Source: Treponema sp. (GTDB lineage Bacteria; Spirochaetota; Spirochaetia; Treponematales; Breznakiellaceae). From it: a stretch of 5,216 nucleotides of DNA. The notes beneath the pieces are model-generated. The model worked only from the letters and a program-made list of their open reading frames with translations. It ran no database searches and was not told the origin of the DNA. The stretch is from positions 1 through 5,216 of the forward strand of contig JAITLF010000032.1 of NCBI GenBank assembly GCA_031278025.1, written 5' to 3'. Positions 1-5,216 of the stretch are shown here, piece after piece; the stretch's first letter is position 1; each line of letters opens with the position of its first letter. A program made the position numbers and the translations under genes.

Positions 1-356
1 TCCATGGCGCCGTACAGGACGATGCTGAGCAATACGACTATATCGCAGGGCGGCCGCCCGTCCTTCTTTTTCTCATCCCGCCTGCCCGGCTGGGTATCCT
101 TCCTTTCCGCTTCGATCAATTTCCCGTCTCCCCGCTCCGCCGCTTTGTGTTCCCGGTCGGCCTGCTCCCTCCGCCGCCTTTCGCAATATGCATTATACGC
201 CTCATAGAGGGGATTCAGATCAAGCTGCTTCAGGATAAACACCAGAAGCCGCACCGGATCGTCCGGGGGGATCAGTACGCCGACATCCATCGGCAGGCAG
301 AGTTGATTCAAGGTGGAGAGGGGTGTATAGTTTTTGGCGGGTAGTATAGTTTTCAT
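1..356 (-). CDS. IS1182-like transposase, N-terminal part (runs off the left edge)
   Basis: Reading leftward from an ATG at 356-354, the frame stays open for 118 codons to the window edge. The start (MKTILPAKNYTPLSTLNQL) leads into a region with DDPVRLL and LDLNPLYEAY, then a strongly charged linker rich in Arg, Glu and Lys (about residues 60-100), then GRPPCDIVVLLSIVLYGAM. That order (a 'DHxVRxL' helix, an 'LDLxxLYxxY' stretch, then 'GRPxxDPxxLLKLLLYGYM') is the N-terminal (DUF772-type) domain of IS1182/IS5-group DDE transposases. The catalytic DDE domain would lie to the left, so completeness cannot be judged. The charged linker is longer than I expect for the family. A TATACT box (minus strand, 368-363) lies only six bases before the ATG, and no Shine-Dalgarno is visible, so a leaderless or weakly translated message is possible. 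The family call rests on recognised motifs, not on a search. Confidence 0.72.
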   Translation of the reverse strand, partial: MKTILPAKNYTPLSTLNQLCLPMDVGVLIPPDDPVRLLVFILKQLDLNPLYEAYNAYCERRRREQADREHKAAERGDGKLIEAERKDTQPGRRDEKKKDGRPPCDIVVLLSIVLYGAM

Positions 357-370
357 ATACCCAGTATAGC

Positions 371-408
371 AGCCGGGGGGTTTCGTTGGAATTCCCCGGC
401 TCTTTTTT
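371..408 (+). terminator. Intrinsic (rho-independent) terminator, plus-strand sense
   Basis: AGCCGGGG (371-378) pairs perfectly with CCCCGGCT (394-401). The stem extends inward with A-U, G-C and three G-U pairs down to a three-base loop at 385-387. A run of six T follows at 403-408. It acts only on rightward transcription, since the minus-strand reading has no T-run. No rightward gene precedes it in the window; the adjacent transposase runs leftward. It may shield against transcription leaving or crossing the insertion element, or be left over from a gene disrupted by it. Confidence 0.6.
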
Positions 409-755
409 GTCGTTAGGGTCTGGCCGTTACAGCACAACCGGTCTGAAGCGGGCCGGCGCTCTCCCGCCGAATCGGGACTTCTTTTACAGCCCCGGGACTT
501 GTAAGCCAACTGGAGCTTGGCGGAGAACCAACCGGGTTCTTGAACAAGTCTATTACCTCATTTGTTGTTTATGGGGGGATCGGCAGCCGGGCAGATCCTT
601 TTTCTATAACAGCGGTACGCAAGTCGCGGTAATTAGGAATTCCGCAGCGCGTTGAAAATACAGTGTTCTGAGGCAAGACAGAATACGAGCCGGAAGGAGA
701 ACTATTATAACAGGCGTACTATAAATTTTTGGATATACTATTTCGATGGTATTAA
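409..755. other. About 350 bp without a recognisable gene
   Basis: I read both strands and find no frame with a protein-like sequence. The longest open stretch (386-655, plus) is Arg/Gly/Pro/Ser-rich, has no motif and no ribosome-binding site, and looks like chance in GC-rich DNA. The left part (409-600) is GC-rich and holds a small inverted repeat, AGAACC-AACCG-GGTTCT (around 524-540). The right part (from about 605) turns AT-rich and leads into the LRR remnant. The outer end of the insertion element may lie here, but its inverted repeat cannot be defined without the other end. Confidence 0.5.
694..700 (+). promoter_or_regulatory. Orphan Shine-Dalgarno sequence before the LRR remnant
   Basis: AAGGAGA is a near-perfect ribosome-binding site, but no ATG, GTG or TTG follows at usable distance. 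The next in-frame codons after normal spacing are ATT ATA ACA GGC GTA CTA and then a stop. The next ATG (746) is 46 bases away and opens only nine codons. The site may mark the former start of the LRR gene or be coincidence. Confidence 0.3.
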
Positions 756-1376
756 CAATCAACAATAAGGCTTAACCGGCCGTCTATCAAACCGGAGAAA
801 AGTCTGCCGTCTACAAAATTAACAGGAGTATCCCAAATTGGAAGCAATGCATTCGCGAACAACCGGTTAACCAGCGTAGATTTGACAGGAGTGTCCCAGA
901 TTGGAAGCGGCGCATTCGCGAACAATCAGTTAACCAGCGTGACCTTGACAAGGGTACCAAAGATTGGAGATGGCGCTTTTACCAATGAATTGATGGAAGC
1001 CTTAAAAATTCATTTTGCAAACTCTGTTTCTCTCGCGGGGACATATATCTACCAAAATAACCAATGGCTCCTCGATGGTGAAGCAATAACAGGGAATTAT
1101 GTGACTCTTGATAAAGAACCCGAGATAATAATGATAAGCATTGACGGCAATTCTGCTAATACTTATCTTTTTGATAATGATTTTCTTGTATCCCCTGGGT
1201 TTCATACTGTTGTCGTGTCTTATTCTTCTTCAAAAATAAGAGGAGGGCAAATAATAACAACGACATCACAGGGCAGTGTTACCTTTGAACATCGGTTCTT
1301 TTTCAGTGGAAGCAGGTATCTTTTTACCGGAAGCGAAGAAGGCGATAAAATAATATTCAGAATTGAGCCAAAGTAA
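756..1376 (+). pseudogene. 5'-truncated BspA-type leucine-rich-repeat protein
   Basis: The frame opens after a stop at 753-755 and ends at TAA 1374-1376. From 819 it encodes LRR_5/BspA units of 21 residues with the consensus LTGVSQIGSxAFANNxLTSV: two good copies and a third that decays (LTRVPKIGDGAFTNE). These are followed by a C-terminal domain of about 130 residues containing YIYQNNQWLLDGEAI, then alternating hydrophobic/polar segments (PGFHTVVVSYSSSK, FEHRFFFSGSRYLF) that look beta-stranded. BspA-type proteins are usually secreted or surface proteins with many repeats after a signal peptide. Here there is no signal peptide and no ATG or GTG. The first possible start is a TTG at 882, inside a repeat and without a ribosome-binding site. 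It is most likely the 3' end of a larger gene whose front was lost. The C-terminal part uses AT-rich codons unlike the GC-rich genes downstream, suggesting a different history. Confidence 0.7.
819..1007 (+). repeat. 63-bp tandem repeats encoding leucine-rich-repeat units
   Basis: Units begin at 819, 882 and 945. The first two agree at about 51 of 63 positions by hand count, with many differences at third codon positions. The third matches well only in its first half. The 21-residue unit carries the Ile-Gly-x-x-Ala-Phe core of BspA-type repeats. Confidence 0.8.
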
Positions 1377-1725
1377 CGGATATGGATTGTTTTTCGATAA
1401 TCGTACTATAAGGCGCAGGTTGAAAATGGGTGGCATGACAATAATCAATGGCGGTACTTCTTCGCATGTGTGTATCTTCGTATTCAGCCCTCCCCGGCTC
1501 TTCCCAAGGGCTTGTTTCCCGTTTTTTTAATGCCCCGGCGCATAACAGGACCGCACTCGAACCAGAGCTTCACGGGAGCCGGACAATCGAGATTTTTCGC
1601 ATAAAGGGGGCGCCAACAAAACCGCCCTGGGGAAAAAATCCGCTTACAAGAGGCTCTTAGCGCACAAGGTATGCCAAGGGGGCTGGATTCCCTCGTTTTA
1701 TCCCTCTTTCGCGGGCCCCCACGAC
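1377..1725. other. Intergenic or decayed DNA between the LRR remnant and nudC
   Basis: No supported gene. In the LRR frame, beyond its stop, a short stretch reads as SYYKAQVENGWHDNNQWRYF (1401-1460) and may be a decayed copy of part of the LRR protein's C-terminal region. An open frame on the minus strand (1484-1729) overlaps the nudC stop as GTGA, but its product is Arg/Pro/Cys-rich with no motif. A 6-bp inverted repeat (1486-1491 with 1507-1512) precedes a run of seven T at 1522-1528, too far from the stem for a good terminator. Downstream of nudC (minus sense) only weak hairpins are visible, so its transcription end is not clear. Confidence 0.5.
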
Positions 1726-2613
1726 TCACCTTTTGAAAGATAGTTTGCCTTCAAGCCAGTTGTTTATAAGGTAACGGGAAACCGATCCGTTTCCCGGAAG
1801 TTTGGGGAGCTTGTCCGGAGGGAACCATTGGGCGTCCTCAATTTCCACGCCGTCCGGGCGGGGTTCCCCCGAGACATGGCGGGCGGCGAAACCCAGCATC
1901 AGGGAGTTGGGGAAGGGCCAGGGCTGGGAGGCGATGTAACGGATATCAGCAACCTCAAGGCCCACTTCTTCCCGAATCTCCCGGGCTACCGTGGCCTCAA
2001 GGCTTTCCCCCGCCTCGTTAAACCCGGCGATAAGGCTGTAGACTCCCTCGGCGAATTTTTTGTTATGGGCCAGGAGCGCCCGGCCGTCATCGTGAAGGAT
2101 GATGGTGATCACCGCCGGGGAAATCCGGGGGTATTCCCGGCGGCCGCAGGCGGGGCAGAGGCGGGCAAGCTCGTCCGGAGCGTCGGTGTTTTTTGTCCCG
2201 CAGGAACCGCAAAAAGCCGCGTCCCGCCGCCATTGGGCGATATGATAAGCCCGCAGCATACGGCCGAGGGGCCCTTTCCCGTCCACGGTTTTTCCGGCGC
2301 TAAGCAGGGAGAGGCCCTGCCTTACCGGAACGGCCCGCCAGAACGGGGGCAGGGGGGCCTTCTCCCCCAGGGAAGCGCCGTATATGGTTCCCGGCCCGTC
2401 CACCGAGGGAATTTTAAAAACGTCGATATCGTCGAAAGCTTCCCGAATGGTTTCCCGGGGAAGGCCCTGGGCAAGGCCGGCGTCGGGGACATCGTCCCTC
2501 AGAACCAGCGAGCCTCCCTGAAACAGAAACACCCTTTCACCGCATTTTTTAGTACACAAAACAGACCCCGCTGCCTTCTGAAATCGCGCTATGACTAAAT
2601 AGAGTCTGTCCAT
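1726..2613 (-). CDS. nudC: NADH pyrophosphatase NudC (Nudix hydrolase)
   Basis: NudC cleaves NADH, and NAD caps on RNA in characterised members, at the pyrophosphate to give NMN(H) and AMP. It is a cytoplasmic Mg/Mn-dependent homodimer. The 295-residue frame has the full architecture: N-terminal domain (FLFQGGSLVL near residue 30), a zinc ribbon with Cys135, Cys138, Cys153 and Cys156, then the Nudix domain. The Nudix box is an exact match to Gx5Ex7REUxEExGU (Gly197, Glu203, Arg211-Glu212, Glu215-Glu216, Gly218). The NADH-specific motif SQPWPFPNS lies at 229-237. All key residues are present, so it should be active. The start is doubtful: the ATG at 2613 has no Shine-Dalgarno and lies in a hairpin of a repeat element that supplies the first residues. 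E. coli NudC (257 aa) begins much closer to the FxFQGG motif. The only other candidate I see is a TTG at 2559 with a weak GGGG six bases upstream. It diverges from the 2845 gene. Confidence 0.93.
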   Translation of the reverse strand: MDRLYLVIARFQKAAGSVLCTKKCGERVFLFQGGSLVLRDDVPDAGLAQGLPRETIREAFDDIDVFKIPSVDGPGTIYGASLGEKAPLPPFWRAVPVRQGLSLLSAGKTVDGKGPLGRMLRAYHIAQWRRDAAFCGSCGTKNTDAPDELARLCPACGRREYPRISPAVITIILHDDGRALLAHNKKFAEGVYSLIAGFNEAGESLEATVAREIREEVGLEVADIRYIASQPWPFPNSLMLGFAARHVSGEPRPDGVEIEDAQWFPPDKLPKLPGNGSVSRYLINNWLEGKLSFKR

Positions 2614-2708
2614 AATGTAGACACATTATGGACTCGGACCGTAGGTCCGCGACTTCCTTAAAAAATCGCATTTTCGCGGCCTGAAGGCTAAGAAAATGAC
2701 TAAATAGA
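2591..2708. repeat. Palindromic element bounded by 13-bp direct repeats
   Basis: ATGACTAAATAGA occurs exactly at 2591-2603 and at 2696-2708, 105 bp apart in the same orientation. Between the copies are two perfect hairpins: an 11-bp stem with a 4-base loop (2608-2618 with 2623-2633) and a 6-bp stem with a 3-base loop (CGGACC-GTA-GGTCCG, 2635-2649). A weaker CGCGA/TCGCG pairing (2648-2652 with 2674-2678) and a small GCCT-GA-AGGC palindrome follow. No protein is encoded convincingly. The form suggests a miniature mobile or REP-like element inserted in the divergent promoter region of nudC, with the direct repeats as either target duplication or element ends. Whether it recurs in the genome cannot be seen here. 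Confidence 0.6.
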
Positions 2709-2743
2709 CACAAAGAAATCTTGCCTGGTTTTTTCATTTTCTG

Positions 2744-2772
2744 TTGCATCCTCTCCCGGCAGGTTCTATATT
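2744..2772 (+). promoter_or_regulatory. Candidate sigma-70 promoter for the 144-aa protein / amrS operon
   Basis: TTGCAT (2744-2749) and TATATT (2767-2772) are separated by 17 bases. The -10 matches the consensus at five of six positions and the -35 only at its first three. Initiation near 2779 would give a leader of about 65 bases. A second -10-like TATACT lies at 2817-2822 but lacks a -35 at normal spacing. The AT-rich setting upstream of the operon supports a promoter here without fixing which boxes are used. Confidence 0.35.
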
Positions 2773-2844
2773 TTAATAATAGGATTTTATTTAGATAGTA
2801 TGCCATTTTTGTAGAATATACTCCATAGGTGAAAGAAGGCCCAT

Positions 2845-3279
2845 ATGAGTGTTGGAACTTACCTTGAAACCTTGCCCCTTAACGAAATTGCCAAGTACGG
2901 CGGAGGGCCGCCGAAAAACGCCCTTCCTTTTGCCGGGTACCCCCGCCAGCACCCTTCGGAAAAAAACAAACTTATCCTGGTCTACGATCCCCTGGGGATG
3001 AACCCTTCGATACTGGAATTCAAGATCGAGGATGTCCTTTATGTGGAAGAGCTTCACTCGGCGGTAAACCGGAGCGGCGAAGGGGTTCCCCTGGTAAAGC
3101 TCTGGGTTCGCAAGGGGGCCCATGGGGTAATCATGGAACCTTTTGAGGTTGACGAGCCTATCCAGTTTGCCAATAAAAAAGAAGATCTGCGGGAGAGATT
3201 TCAAAAGATCCGTTTCAAGGCCCCCGCGCAGGGCGCCGCGAATGCCTCCGCAAACAGGGCGGCCTCCGAAGACCGATGA
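2845..3279 (+). CDS. Uncharacterised 144-aa protein, first gene of the amrS operon
   Basis: I do not recognise a named family. The ATG at 2845 is well supported: AGAAGG (2834-2839) stands five bases upstream. The product begins MSVGTYLETLPLNEIAKYGG and has no signal peptide or membrane segment, so it should be cytoplasmic. Residues of roughly 40-105 form alternating hydrophobic strands with a conserved-looking NKLILVYDPLG segment, then ILEFKIEDVLYVEEL and VPLVKLWVRKGAHGVIMEPFEV, suggesting a small beta-rich domain. A charged helix (KKEDLRERFQKIRF) follows, then a low-complexity Ala/Asn/Ser tail. There is no cysteine or obvious catalytic cluster. Its stop overlaps the amrS start by four bases (ATGA, 3276-3279), so the two are probably translationally coupled and may act together; that functional link is inference. 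Codon use matches amrS, arguing for a resident gene. Confidence 0.85.
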   Translation: MSVGTYLETLPLNEIAKYGGGPPKNALPFAGYPRQHPSEKNKLILVYDPLGMNPSILEFKIEDVLYVEELHSAVNRSGEGVPLVKLWVRKGAHGVIMEPFEVDEPIQFANKKEDLRERFQKIRFKAPAQGAANASANRAASEDR

Positions 3280-4466
3280 CAAATATGGACCCCTCCCATG
3301 CTTCGGCGGAATATTCCGCCGACATCCCCTCGTTGGAGTTAAGCCAGAAGACAAAACGAGAGGCGGATACCGGCAGACCGAAAGGATCTTCCCCGAAAGG
3401 CCGTTTCTTTTCAAAGCTGGACGCTCTCCGCTGCGATCTCTGCCCCCACCATTGCCTGATCCCTCCTGAAGGATGGGGCGCCTGCGGCGTACGGGGGAAT
3501 TTGAACGGGAAAAGCCATATCCCCTGGTACGGCCATGTGACGGTCCTGGCCCGCGACCCTATCGAGAAAAAACCCCTCTACCATTTCCGTCCCGGTTCGT
3601 CCATCCTTTCCCTCGGTTTCGCGGGCTGCAACCTCCGCTGCCCCTTCTGCCAGAATTGGCATATCTCCCAGTTCCGGGGCAGGGATAAACCACCGGGCCG
3701 CTATTTTGAAGCCAAAGAGATAGTATCCCTGGCCCTGAATGACGGGAAGGCGCGGCCGGAAGGAACGCTCCTGCCCGGCCAGCTTGATCCTCCCCAGCTT
3801 GCTTACACCTATTCGGAGCCCCTGGTTCATCCCGAATACCTCCTGGACTGTATGCGGATGGCCCATCAGCGGGGGGTGGCCAATGTTCTGGTTACCAACG
3901 GCTGCGCCACCCAGGAGGCGGCGGCTGAGATTATTCCCTTTTTAGACGCGGCGAATATTGATTTGAAAAGTTTTTCCCGGCAAACCTACCAGGAAACCTT
4001 AGGGGGCGATCTGGACACGGTACTGGACTTCATCGCCGTTTGTTATGAAAACGGCGTCCATGTGGAAGTAACCACCCTGGTAGTCCCCGGCCTTAACGAC
4101 AGCGAAGCCGAGCTAAAGAGCATCGCCCATTTTATCGCCGATCTTGAAGTAAGCCGGCGCGGGAAGGTTATACCCTGGCACCTGAGCGCCTATCACCCGG
4201 ACTGGCGCTGGGACGCCCAGCCTACCGAACCGGCGGCCTTACTGCGGGCCGCGGAACGGGCGCGGGAAATTCTGCCCTACGTGTATGTGGGGAACACCGC
4301 CGGAGAGGCGGCAACCCACTGCCCCCATTGCGGCGAGACCCTTGTCAACCGCCGGAGTTATCATATAGACATCGGGGGGCTCTCGCTAAAAGAGGCGGAA
4401 GAGGATGGAGAAAAGTATTACTGCTGCGCCTTCTGCGGAAAAGACACGCCCATTATCGTGTATTAA
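3276..4466 (+). CDS. amrS: AmmeMemoRadiSam-system radical SAM enzyme (AmrS, PflA-related)
   Basis: This is a 396-residue radical SAM protein related to pyruvate formate-lyase activating enzymes. The [4Fe-4S]/SAM cysteines are Cys118, Cys122 and Cys125 in GCNLRCPFCQNW. Family hallmarks are clear: an N-terminal cysteine cluster (Cys53, Cys56, Cys60, Cys70) in RCDLCPHHC and GACGVRG, DPIEKKPLYHFRPGS just before the SAM site, YTYSEPLVHPEYLLD, LVTNGC, NIDLKSF, VTTLVVPGLND and WHLSAYHPDW. A C-terminal zinc-ribbon-like pair closes the protein (Cys349/Cys352 with Cys384/Cys387). The usual partners are an AMMECR1-like and a Memo-like protein, which are not in this window; the family's substrate is not known to me. 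About 45 residues before FFSKLDALRC are extra compared with typical members, are polar and look disordered. No start codon lies close to the usual beginning, and the ATGA overlap with the upstream gene supports the long start. Confidence 0.92.
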   Translation: MTNMDPSHASAEYSADIPSLELSQKTKREADTGRPKGSSPKGRFFSKLDALRCDLCPHHCLIPPEGWGACGVRGNLNGKSHIPWYGHVTVLARDPIEKKPLYHFRPGSSILSLGFAGCNLRCPFCQNWHISQFRGRDKPPGRYFEAKEIVSLALNDGKARPEGTLLPGQLDPPQLAYTYSEPLVHPEYLLDCMRMAHQRGVANVLVTNGCATQEAAAEIIPFLDAANIDLKSFSRQTYQETLGGDLDTVLDFIAVCYENGVHVEVTTLVVPGLNDSEAELKSIAHFIADLEVSRRGKVIPWHLSAYHPDWRWDAQPTEPAALLRAAERAREILPYVYVGNTAGEAATHCPHCGETLVNRRSYHIDIGGLSLKEAEEDGEKYYCCAFCGKDTPIIVY

Positions 4467-4482
4467 ACCCTGATCCTGAACC

Positions 4483-5216
4483 CTAATCCCTGGGCCGCAG
4501 GTAAAAGCTGCCGTTTACCTGTTCGGTCTTGAGTACGTTGATAAAGGCTTTCCCGTCGATGTTCCTGATAGCCCGTACCAGCTCGTCCACCTCGTTGGCG
4601 GATACTACCGAATAGAGCATGGTCCGGCCGGTCTTTTCGTAGTTCCCCAGGCCCTGGAAAGACGTGGCCCCATGGTGGGTAATGTCCCGGATCAGGGTAT
4701 AGACCTCGTCGGGCCTGGAAGTGATGATGAGCAGGGTGCGCTGCTGGTAGCCCCGGTACAGGGCCGACAGGGCCATGGTTGTGGTAAACTGGAAGATGAT
4801 CGAGTAGAGCGCCTTGTCCAGGCTAAAGAGGTAAGCGGCCAGGGCGAGGATCGCGCAGTTTCCGGCGAAAATGTAGTTCCACGCGTCCTTACGGAATCTT
4901 TCGGAAATGAAAACGGCGATAAAATCCGTGCCGCCGCTGGTTGCCCCCGCCCAGAGACAGAAGCTTATGGCCAGGGCGTTCAAAAGGCCGCCGAAAACCG
5001 CGGAAAGCAGGGTGTCCTGGAGCCGCAGAAAACCTGAAAACATGGGGGCTATGCCTGTGGAAGGCATCCAGTCGGTCAAAAAACCGCATACCAGGATCAT
5101 GAGGCAGGAGTAAAGGGTAAAACGCTTTCCGATGTACCGGAAGCAGATGATCGCCGGAACGGCGTTCAGGGCATAGTTGATAAAACTGAAGGGCAGGCGG
5201 ATATTTCCGTAACGGA
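4483..5216 (-). CDS. YitT-family membrane protein with C-terminal DUF2179 domain (N-terminus off the right edge)
   Basis: The frame is open from the right edge to TAG at 4485-4483, about 243 residues; an internal ATG at 5100 is not the true start because the homologous sequence continues upstream (LPFSFINYALNAVPAIICF, then YIGKRFTLYSCLMILVCGFL). Roughly the first 40-50 residues of a usual 280-290 are missing. About five hydrophobic segments are visible, including LLSAVFGGLLNALAISFCLW, followed by the family signature GATSGGTDFIA, and then two more segments. The last 85 or so residues form the soluble DUF2179 domain, with LLIITSRPDEV, GRTMLYSVVS and INVLKTEQVNGSFYLRP. YitT proteins are inner-membrane proteins of unproven function, often suspected to be transporters. 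It converges on amrS with a 16-bp gap and is not part of that operon. Confidence 0.9.
   Translation of the reverse strand, partial: RYGNIRLPFSFINYALNAVPAIICFRYIGKRFTLYSCLMILVCGFLTDWMPSTGIAPMFSGFLRLQDTLLSAVFGGLLNALAISFCLWAGATSGGTDFIAVFISERFRKDAWNYIFAGNCAILALAAYLFSLDKALYSIIFQFTTTMALSALYRGYQQRTLLIITSRPDEVYTLIRDITHHGATSFQGLGNYEKTGRTMLYSVVSANEVDELVRAIRNIDGKAFINVLKTEQVNGSFYLRPRD

Noticed and set aside
386..655. 89-codon plus-strand frame after the terminator
   Set aside because: Low-complexity Arg/Gly/Pro/Ser composition, no ribosome-binding site, and a start inside the terminator hairpin.
1486..1528. Terminator-like inverted repeat downstream of the LRR remnant
   Set aside because: The stem is only 6 bp with a 15-base loop, and the T-run begins about 10 bases after it.
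1530..1580. tRNA T-loop-like GGTTCGAGTGC on the minus strand
   Set aside because: The flanking bases do not form a T-stem or an acceptor stem, and no anticodon arm is present.
1484..1729. 81-codon minus-strand frame starting with GTG that overlaps the nudC stop (GTGA)
   Set aside because: The overlap resembles translational coupling, but the product is Arg/Pro/Cys/Gly-rich without any motif or plausible fold, and there is no ribosome-binding site beyond the end of nudC.
1828..2598. Long plus-strand frame opposite nudC
   Set aside because: It is the antisense shadow of nudC in GC-rich DNA. The minus strand carries the complete NudC motifs.
2549..2806. Minus-strand frame of 85 codons through the palindromic element
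   Set aside because: It has no recognisable domain, its sequence is dictated by the hairpins, and it runs into the start of nudC in another frame.
2791..3414. 207-codon minus-strand frame opposite the operon start
   Set aside because: It is antisense to the 144-aa gene, which has a good ribosome-binding site and coupling to amrS. The antisense product has no motif.

Overview
The window looks like a spirochaete chromosome, probably a Treponema-type organism such as the termite-gut treponemes. The basis is a 5'-truncated BspA-type leucine-rich-repeat gene of the kind abundant in treponemes, an IS1182-like transposase, and GC-rich housekeeping genes (nudC, amrS, a YitT-family gene). The genus is an inference from gene content and style; no rRNA or other marker is present.

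Layout. Positions 1-356 (minus) hold the N-terminal part of an IS1182-like transposase that runs off the left edge. A strong intrinsic-terminator hairpin (371-408, plus sense) follows. Positions 409-755 hold no convincing gene. Positions 756-1376 (plus) are the C-terminal remnant of an LRR surface-type protein: two and a half 63-bp repeats and a C-terminal beta-rich domain, with no credible start. Positions 1377-1725 are non-coding or decayed. This 0.4-1.7 kb stretch reads as a scar of mobile-element and repeat-gene turnover. It is visibly more AT-rich in the LRR part than the genes to its right.

The right two thirds is an ordinary gene block. nudC (1726-2613, minus; NADH pyrophosphatase) diverges from a two-gene plus-strand operon: a 144-aa uncharacterised protein (2845-3279), then an AmmeMemoRadiSam-type radical SAM enzyme, amrS (3276-4466), joined by a 4-bp ATGA overlap. 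A YitT/DUF2179 membrane protein (4483-5216, minus, N-terminus off the right edge) converges on amrS with only 16 bp between them.

The most curious structure is a compact palindromic element between nudC and the operon (about 2591-2708). It is bounded by an exact 13-bp direct repeat, contains two perfect hairpins, and the longest-frame start codon of nudC lies inside one of them. The strongest lead for unknown biology is the 144-aa protein translationally coupled to AmrS, since the usual partners (AMMECR1-like and Memo-like proteins) are not in the window. I see no convincing evidence for a complete new system here.
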